A stretch of DNA of 64,000 bases. Source: Eutreptiella sp. 'Long Island Sound 2002'. Taxonomy: Eukaryota > Euglenozoa > Euglenophyceae > Eutreptiales > Eutreptiaceae. The first letter of the stretch is position 1, and each line of letters starts with the position of its first letter. Below, piece after piece: positions 57,043 to 64,000 of the stretch. The stretch lies in contig OZ038380.1 of the NCBI GenBank assembly GCA_964036045.1, positions 68,866,186 through 68,930,185 of the forward strand, read 5' to 3'. Made by a program: the position numbers and the translations under genes. Under the pieces are notes generated by a model. That model was not told where the DNA came from. It searched no databases and saw only the letters and a list, made by a program, of their open reading frames with translations.

Positions 57043-57045
57043 TAG
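57043..57045 (+). promoter_or_regulatory. Gag/Pol UAG, candidate readthrough stop
   Basis: GAG GGA TAG GGG GGC GGC TCC, in frame with the Gag tail before it and GGGSESED plus protease after it. Third instance of the same site. Confidence 0.55.
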
Positions 57046-57729
57046 GGGGGCGGCTCCGAGAGTGAGGATATCTATTTCTGGCTCACCGCTAAAAAGGGTA
57101 ATCAGGTTTACAAGGTTGTCTTGGACACGGGCGCCACAGTTTCCATCGTTGCCCGCAGATTGGTCAAACAAACCAAGATCCGGAAAACCAAAACCGTGGC
57201 CATAAGGGTAGGGGATGGGAGAAGCATCCGTTCCCTGGGAGGGGTCGATGTGACCATATGTCTGGGCCATGACCAAATGACCCAGCACTGCAAAGTGCTT
57301 GACACCGGCGCCTTTGACATTCTCATCGGCACAGATTTCCTGCGCCGTAACCCCCAGTTGAAACTGTTGTCTTTGCAACGTCCCTATGCCCTACACTGCG
57401 ACTTCGGCAGTGGCCTTTTCTCTGTCCCTCTAGAGCTGTCAGAACGAAAAGAATCCCGTCTGTGCTACGTGAAACGGTCTTATCAAACTGAAAACTATCA
57501 GTTGGTGCGACTCCTCTTGGAAAGTGGACTGGCCGCCCTACAGGGAAACCTGAATCAATTTCAGGTGGAATTGTTCGCGAGTAAGGAGCAGCATATGATG
57601 CAGCCGGGTTGTTCGCGATGTCTCAACAACGCCTATCGCTCCTACTGGAGATGGATGGGGTTGTGCATGCTAATCTGCGATTTTCCGAACTCTCTAAGGT
57701 GTGGACCACAATTGCCCTTGAAGGAGTGA
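57046..57729 (+). pseudogene. Protease and partial methyltransferase-like domain, Ty3 family 2 copy 3
   Basis: VLDTGATVSIVARRLVKQ, FDILIGTDFLRRNP, LHCDFGSGLFSVPLELS, then FQVELFASKEQHMMQ and NNAYRSYWRWMG. A frameshift destroys the NPPF region (LICDFPN). The frame stops at 57727-57729, where similarity to the other copies also ends. Confidence 0.85.
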
Positions 57730-58301
57730 GAGTGGTGTTGTGGCTTGACTTGGGAACTCTCTTGTTTCTCTTGTTTCTCGAAAATCCCAAAATACGACAA
57801 ACCTCTTCTGCGCAGGATCCTTAGGCGGAGCACCAATACATAGACACTCCACAAATTGGAGGACAAAAAACCTGTCCAGAGATATCGAAGTATCATAAAG
57901 CACTTCGTTCACGCAACTGGCATCTCGATGCTTCAGATGTATTCACAGGCTGCAGTGTGATTGCGACTGCGATTGCGACTCGCGCGCTCGCTGCGCTGCT
58001 GCTGTGCGAAGCCATAACACTACCCCCCCCTGAGACGACGAAGAGGTCTCACTCGTCTGGGTGGGTGTCACACTGTCGAACCCCGAAAGGCAGGCCCAGA
58101 AAAGGCTTTTTTTGGAAGCCGACATGTGCTGGCTACCTGAAGCATAATAGTGGCCGAAACCCACACACTGAGGTACAGTATATGGTATACCTGTCGTCAG
58201 CGCCTCATTCATACGCCGTGTTCGACTCTGCCACGACTGTGTCTTGGCGGAAGCTGCAGTAGACAACTTCGCCAGGCACACTGCACGGGCGCTACCCAAC
58301 A
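57730..58301. other. Junction region, no gene recognised
   Basis: Unrelated sequence between the truncated plus-strand copy 3 and the truncated minus-strand element. It includes a GCGATTGCGACT repeat at about 57958-57985. Confidence 0.35.
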
Positions 58302-61300
58302 GCTGCCTGCCAGCCACTTCAGCCCGGCCATTGGACCGACTGAGATAGGCGACGCTCTTGGCATGACGTATTCCCATGAGGGATCACATGGCCTTGAACC
58401 CGCCATCAGTAAACTGGGGCCTCCGGTCACTGCAAATGGTGCGGGGGATGTCAAAGACGGTCAGCCAATGACGAATCATCGTGACTGCCACTTCCTTGGC
58501 AAGCAACCCCTTTTTCTGTGCCGGAACGGCTACTACGTAGCCGCTGTGGCGATCCACACAAAGGACCACAAAGTCAAAGGTCTCCTTGCCAATGTGAACT
58601 TCGGGCATGGGAAAGACGTCCATGGCCACGCTCTCCATGGGCTGGTCAGGCACTGGAGTCCATTGGGCTTCCCCCTTGACGTTCCGGTTATCGGGATTGC
58701 AGGCCTGACAGACCGAGCAACCCTTCCTGACCTTCCTGATGGCGGTGTAGAGACCGATCTGGTCAATTTCGAACCGGCGCTGCATGTCCAACGCTTGCTT
58801 TTTGACCCCTGGGTGCATCATGTGGTGGTGCCAAGCATCACATAGCTCGAGCACTCGGGACTCTCGGACCAGCAGCTTACCATTCTGGTAGAGCTTGCCA
58901 TCTCCCTCAGTCAGCCCCTTTGGCCACTTCTGCCTGTGATCACGGTCGGTCACAGCCCTATATTCGGCCGCAAAGGCCTCAGACTTGGCGTAGTCGTCGG
59001 TCCAGTCGTCCTGGAGGCAAGATTCAGGGAAGAGGTGCTTGTTGGACTCAGCTCCATCAGGGGCGAGTACTCTGACCGCTCTGCCCATCCTCGTTCCAAG
59101 GGGGGCATCCGCAGCCATGACGACGAAGCATTTAACACCCTCCTCCTCCATCAGGCGCTCCATTTCTATGATCCTCTTGGCCTCAGCGGTCTCAGCCTGA
59201 TCGCCATGGGCAGACACATCTGTCATGCTCTTGCTGGCGGGATAGGCCCACCTACTGAGACAGTCCACCACGGTGTTGTCCTTGCCAGGAACATACACAA
59301 CCGTGAAGTTGAACTTGGCCAAGGTCTCATGCCATCTTGCCCGTCGGGAGGCGGAACCTGAGGGGGTGTCCACGTGCTCTTTGTGCCATGACTGCAGACT
59401 CTGATGGTCGCTGCAGACGGTGACGGGATGGAGGGCTATGTACCCAGGCCATTTCCTGAGAGCCATGACGATGGCATACGCCTCCTTTTCTCGGGGCGTC
59501 CACGTCCGTCTCTGGCCTTTCGCCAGGACTCGGCTCCAGAAGGCCACTGGCACGTGCCTCGCATCGTCAAGCACTTGTCCCAACACAGCGCCAACGGCGT
59601 AGTCGGAAGCGTCAGTGCGCAGGACGAACCCTTGGTCAGGATCCACGAGGTGCAGACCGACTGCGGACAGCAGCGCCTGCTTCATCCCCTCAAAGGCACG
59701 GTCGGACTCAGCATTCCAGACCGGAGCCTTCTTGTTCCCCTTCTTGGTCTCCTCTCGGTTGCCCTTGAGCATGGTCGTCATGGGGGCTGCATACTCGGCA
59801 TACATCTTGATATACCCCGAGTAATAGTTGCAGAACCCCAAGTACGCCCGTAGCTCAGAGACCGTTTTGGGCTTTTCCCAGTGCTCGATCGCAGCCACCT
59901 TGCCAGGTATGGGCTTCCGCTGTCCGTTCTCAACTACGTGGCCAGCGAAGACCACCTCGCTTACCGCAATGGTGGCCTTGTCACTGCTGCCCGTGAGTTT
60001 GTGCCGAACCAGAAGGTCCAGCACTCGGGTGACGTCCCTCTCATGTGCCTCCAGGAGCTCCTCATAGCTCATACTGGGGTCCCCGGACGCGATGATCACG
60101 TCGTCCACGAAGGGGTCCGCACAGTCACGCACCGGCTCAAGCAGGTTCTCCAGCATCTGCTGAAAAGCCGCATTGCCGTTGGTAACGCCCATGGGCATCA
60201 CCTTCCACTGGAGAGGTCCAGGTGGGGTGCTCATGGCTGTGCAGGCACGGGACTCCTTGGCGAGAGGCATCTGATGATAACCATGTTTCAGGTCAATCAC
60301 CGTGAAGATCCTCCGCCGGTGTTGTTTTTGCAGCATGTCCTCAATGAGGGGCAGCGTATAGCTGTCGTGCTGCGTTTGGGCGTTTAGGCCGCGGTAGTCG
60401 ACCACGAGCCACCACTCACCGGCCACCTTCTTGGGGACGACGAAGCACGGGGAGGCCCACTCGGAGTGGCACGGCTCAAGCCAGCCTCTCTCGATGAAGT
60501 CACGGAGGATCTTCTCCATGGCCTCCTTCCTCTCGCCCCTCAGGGCGAACTCCCGGTGTCGATACACACGGGGGTCCTGCTTCAGTCGTATCTTGGCCTC
60601 GCCATACGTTCCACGCACCGGTGGGGGAAGCACAGGTTTTCCGCTGAAGAAGGAATCACCATACTTCTGCTTCAGCCTGGCCCTCAATGCCTGGATCTTG
60701 GGGCACTCATCGGACTCCGCCTTGGCTTTTCCGGGCACCTGGACCACTGAGCTTACTTGAGGGGTAGCGACCCCACTCGGTTTTGGCTCAGGTGGTCTTC
60801 CCAGGTGGCCCAAAGGGCCATCTCTGGTCTTGCCTCGGAACAGGTCGCCGTAGGTGGGTGGGTTGCCTCCGATTGGCTCTTCCTGGCTGTACATGTGGTC
60901 CAGCACTCTGTTTACGAAAGTATTCCCATCATAGGAACCAGAGACGAACGAGTCCACTTCCCACCAGGCTTTGTCCTGGCCCTTGCCCTCACGCTGGCGT
61001 CCCCAGTCGTGAAAGGGCTGATCCATATACCCCTGAACCAGATCCAACTCCTCTTCAGTGAGGGGGTCCTCCGATTCTCCGATGTCAACAGGGGAAACCG
61101 CAAAGCATTGCCGCCATGGCTCCGCTATGATGCGGTTGACACACACGAAGTCCGTGGTGTCCGCCTGTTCAAGGCCCCCATCCACATAGTGGAATTCCGT
61201 TGGCCATCTCTGGGGTGGCATGGGTTGTCCCTTAGCGTCCTGATAGACACTCTCTCCAGCCGGTAGGACAACCTTGTTTAAGGTCATGTTGGTCAATGAG

Positions 61301-61686
61301 ACCACCCAATGTCGGGTGTCTTCCCCCTCGGTGCATTGCATAGGAACAACCAGCACTGCCTTGGAGCGGTCCTTGCGAATCTTCGCTATCGCCCTTGGAA
61401 TGTCCCATCGGGGGCAATGGATCCACATCAAACCCTGATGCGGACCCCAGTGCTTCTTCCACGCGGAGTCCTGGGCGCTCCAGTACTTCTCACAAACCCG
61501 AAGATGGGCGAAGGTTCCTGAAGAGAAAGCATCCAGGGCCAGATCCGAGGCTCCCAGGTCCGCGACCTTTCGGCTCGCCACTTTCGGCATTACGCCGTAC
61601 TCCTGGTTTGCTGGCCCAGTTGGCTCAGTGCCCAGCGCGGCTACTTCGAGCTGATTGCGTTCCAGGTGGATCCATTGGCATTCCAC
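58302..61686 (-). pseudogene. pol: Pol of Ty3 family 1, copy 2: RT, RNase H and integrase nearly intact
   Basis: An 1100-codon frame (61686-58384) with: a degenerate methyltransferase-like segment (LALDAFSSGTFAHL, MWIHCPRWDIPRAIAKI); RT (WASPCFVVPKK, LVVDYRGLNAQTQHD, IDLKHGYHQMPL, FVDDVII near residue 525); RNase H (RTDASDYAVGAVLGQ, CSDHQSLQSWHKEH); VYVPGKDNTVVDCLSRW; an integrase zinc finger (HHHMMHPGVKKQ, CSVCQAC); and MDVFPMPEV with the first Asp, SDRRPQF with the second. TGA at 58384-58386 replaces Cys of the MCKHMGIRHAK-type motif. The frame then continues through SNGRAEVAGRQ (catalytic Glu) to about 58302, where similarity ends. Protease, gag and chromodomain are missing. It is clearly the same family as 175-5241. 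Confidence 0.93.
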
Positions 61687-63390
61687 ATGGTGCTCAGGTG
61701 ACGAAAGCCAGGAGAGCTAACCCTAACCTGGAGTCTATTCTTCTTCGGGAGTACGACGGCGCCGTAACACGCGAAGGTGATCAAAAAGGAAGCTGCACAA
61801 GTATGTTGCATGTCATGCCGTGCACGCGGGAAGGACAACGAACAAAGGTGCATGAATAACACACACAAGCAACAACAACGCCACCGGCGGCCGAAAAACA
61901 AGTATGTTATATGCCACGCCATGCAGATCGCCATAGCGCATAACGCCATGCATAACGCCGTACCAAACACAATACACAAGGAAGGCAAGGAGACAAGTGT
62001 ACGGCATAAACCGCGCCATAGTGGAGGCGAGGCATACCGCAAATGTGCACACATGCGAATGCCCCGCCCCAACACGCTCACTCGCATAGGGAGTAAGACG
62101 GGGCCGGGAAAAGAGGTGGGTAAAGAGGGGGCGACACAAGTATGTTAAATGTCACGCCGCGCACACGGGAAGGTCAACGAACAAAGGTGGCCGAAGAGGT
62201 ATGTGGAGCCGTGTCCAAGGCAAGCTAGGATATAAACCTACGCCGAGCAACGCACGCTAATATACGCCGTAGCAAGCACAACACGGTGAAAAATAGGAGA
62301 GTGGGGAACACGGGCGAGACATAAGTAGGTAACATACCACACCAGCGGAAGATTAAGAGGCCAACGGAGGATGGCAATGGCAAGACGCCACGACACGACA
62401 AAACCCCCGCCGCCGCACGCCCGTTTGCGTAGGGAGCACAACGCCGCCGTGACGCACGGAACACGCAAAAAGGTGGGTGAGATAAGTATGTTACACCCAC
62501 GCACGGAGCACAACGGCGCCAAGACACACATCACGCGAGAAGTTAAGGAGGGAAAGGAGCAAGGAGCAAGAAGCAAGTATGTTGCCGTGTCGTGCCACGC
62601 CGCGCACACGAGGGAAGCGACGAGCGCCCGGCCCGCGCCATACACACTTAGGCAAAGCGAGGTGTCTCGCTTGTGCCTCACATCTTCCCACACCTTGCTC
62701 ACCCTAAGATCAAGAGGACTAGGACACTAAGATTGTGGGAAAAAAACAGGTATGTTGCATGTCACGCCGCGCACGCGGGATGGACAACGAACAAAGGTGG
62801 CGGCCAAAGAGGTTTATGGAGCCAAGACGAGAGCAAGTAGGATATAAACCTACGCCAAAAGACGCACGATAAAAGACGCCGTAACAAGCACAACACGGTA
62901 AGAAAAAGGAGAGAGGAGCACACGAGCGAAGCATGAATAGGTAACATACCACACTGCCGCGGGAATAAGAGACCGACCGAGGATGGCACTGACGAGGTGC
63001 CATGGCGCGACACAACCCCCGCCGCTGCACGCCCGTATGCATCCCTTCTCTTCGCAGGTTCAGAGGAGAAGGCCCAACGAGAGAGAACGACGAACCGGCA
63101 AGGAAAAAAGACCGAGACACGCACCAAAGCAGAGGCAGGGAAAAAGTGCATGCCAGGGAGAAGGGTAGAGGAAAGGGTAAAGAGCAACGAAGCCAGAAAA
63201 GGAACAAGGGGTAGCCAGCAGCCAAGCAAGGGGCGCGCACAGGGAAGGGGGCACGGCAGGCACACGGCGAGCACAACACCGCACCGAGACACCGGAGAGG
63301 GGAGCAACAGAGTAACAAGAGAAGGACGGCACCGCGCACCACGACACGCACGGCACAGACACCACACACACTGCACACACCCAACGAGCC
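61687..63390. repeat. Dispersed/tandem repeat with ~612-bp period
   Basis: 62139-62420 and 62751-63040 are direct duplicates: GTATGTT-ATGTCACGCCGCGC, AACGAACAAAGGTGG, GATATAAACCTACGCC, TAGGTAACATACCACAC. Further partial copies of the GTATGTT...CACGCC segment start near 61801, 61901, 62485 and 62575. No coding region is recognised. Confidence 0.75.
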
Positions 63391-64000
63391 CCAACAGCCC
63401 GCCCAGTGGGCGGGCAGTTGGGGGAGGGACAGCACCTGACCTCAGACGCCCCTCACAATGGTGGAAGGCACCCCCCCCGGGGACGCCCTTCCGCCACCCC
63501 GACAGCGAGCAACGCCGGCCCGCAAGGGCGCACGCTGTGGGGCCGGTGTTGGGTCCCCACGCACGCACGGACCGCATCCGGAACACACGGGTCGCTGAAC
63601 CCTGGCTGCCCGCTCCAGAAGACGGGCGGCCGGGGGAGAGACAGCGCCTGACACCAGGCGCCCCTCACAACAGTGGCAGGTCACCCCCCCCGGGGACGAC
63701 CCCCCACCACCCCCGCGGCATGCAGGCCCCACAGGGCATGCAGGCCAAGGGGACAGTGTTGGGCAACCACACCGACACACCCGCGCCCACGGCACGCGGG
63801 TGGCGGACCCCAACAGCCCGCCCAGTGGGCGGGCAGTCGGGGGAGGGACAGCGCCTGACTTCAGACCCCCCTCACAATGCTGGAAGGCACCCCCCCCGGG
63901 GACGCCCTTCTGCCACCCCCACAGCGAGCGACGCCGGCCCGCAAGGGCGCACGCTGTGGGGCTGGTGCTGGGTCCCCACGCCCGCACCGACCGCACCTGG
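63391..64000. repeat. GC-rich satellite, ~210-bp monomers in ~419-bp dimers
   Basis: AACAGCCCGCCCAGTGGGCG starts at 63393 and 63812. A more divergent half-unit starts near 63602 (GACGGGCGGCCGGGGG). Shared blocks are GACAGCGCCTGAC, CCCCTCACAA and CACCCCCCCCGGGGACG. The array runs past the window end. Confidence 0.85.

Larger units (their letters stand above)
53975..57729 (+). mobile_element. Ty3 family 2, copy 3 (truncated in the methyltransferase-like domain)
   Basis: LTR-like repeat (53975-54725), primer site, gag, UAG, protease and the start of the methyltransferase-like domain. Similarity stops near 57729, so RT onwards is missing. Gag is broken into several frames. Confidence 0.85.

Noticed and set aside
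61641-63996. Many long frames on both strands in 61.6-64.0 kb
   Set aside because: They overlap tandem repeats and GC-rich satellite with few stop codons; no conserved motif.

Overview
Eukaryotic nuclear DNA, dense in repeats and mobile elements. Coding stretches are interrupted by short GT-AG introns. I place it in a microalga with low certainty. The grounds are plant-type Ty3 chromodomain elements, a complex-I type gamma carbonic anhydrase-like gene, introner-like introns and transposon-borne 2OG-Fe(II) oxygenase sequence. The Ty3 families look like ones I associate with prasinophyte green algae, but this was not checked against any database.

Layout. 1-5.2 kb: 3' part of a Ty3 element of family 1 (plus strand; two in-frame stops in pol). 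6.8-12.3 kb: Ty3 family 2, copy 1 (minus strand): LTR-like repeat, tRNA-iMet-like primer site, gag, UAG, protease, methyltransferase-like domain and RT, cut off after RT. 16.5-18.3 kb: the only convincing host gene, a six-exon gamma-CA-like gene (minus strand), with a MITE about 110 bp upstream of its start. 19.5-23.1 kb: a transposon-like locus with a DDE-like transposase fragment, a 2OG-Fe(II) oxygenase pseudogene with a lysine-rich leader, and a second transposase-type C-terminus. Its putative introns are copies of one short inverted-repeat sequence. 23.6-28.7 kb: Ty3 family 2, copy 2 (plus), with RNase H deleted and a MITE inserted in integrase. 29.0-30.6 kb: higher-order CA-rich satellite. 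31.8-37.0 kb: remnants of a hAT transposase (minus) with unrecognised plus-strand ORFs between them. 37.8-40.3 kb: simple repeats, a PIF/Harbinger remnant and a 30-bp minisatellite. 40.4-46.9 kb: a second copy of the unusual transposase, carrying a MITE, followed by a multi-exon Lys/Glu-rich gene. 47.4-48.6 kb: CAG and CTGTCGC repeats. 51.5-57.7 kb: a solo LTR-like repeat, an unrecognised coding remnant, and Ty3 family 2 copy 3. 58.3-61.7 kb: Ty3 family 1 copy 2 (minus), RT-RNaseH-integrase nearly intact. 61.7-64.0 kb: two tandem-repeat families running off the window.

How it fits together. Almost everything apart from the gamma-CA-like gene is mobile DNA in various states of decay. Three features stand out. 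All three family-2 Ty3 copies keep the same in-frame UAG followed by six G between gag and protease. Both Ty3 families carry a Dam-like methyltransferase-type domain between protease and RT. One DNA transposon locus pairs a DDE-like transposase with a TET/JBP-like oxygenase remnant and with near-identical introner-like introns.
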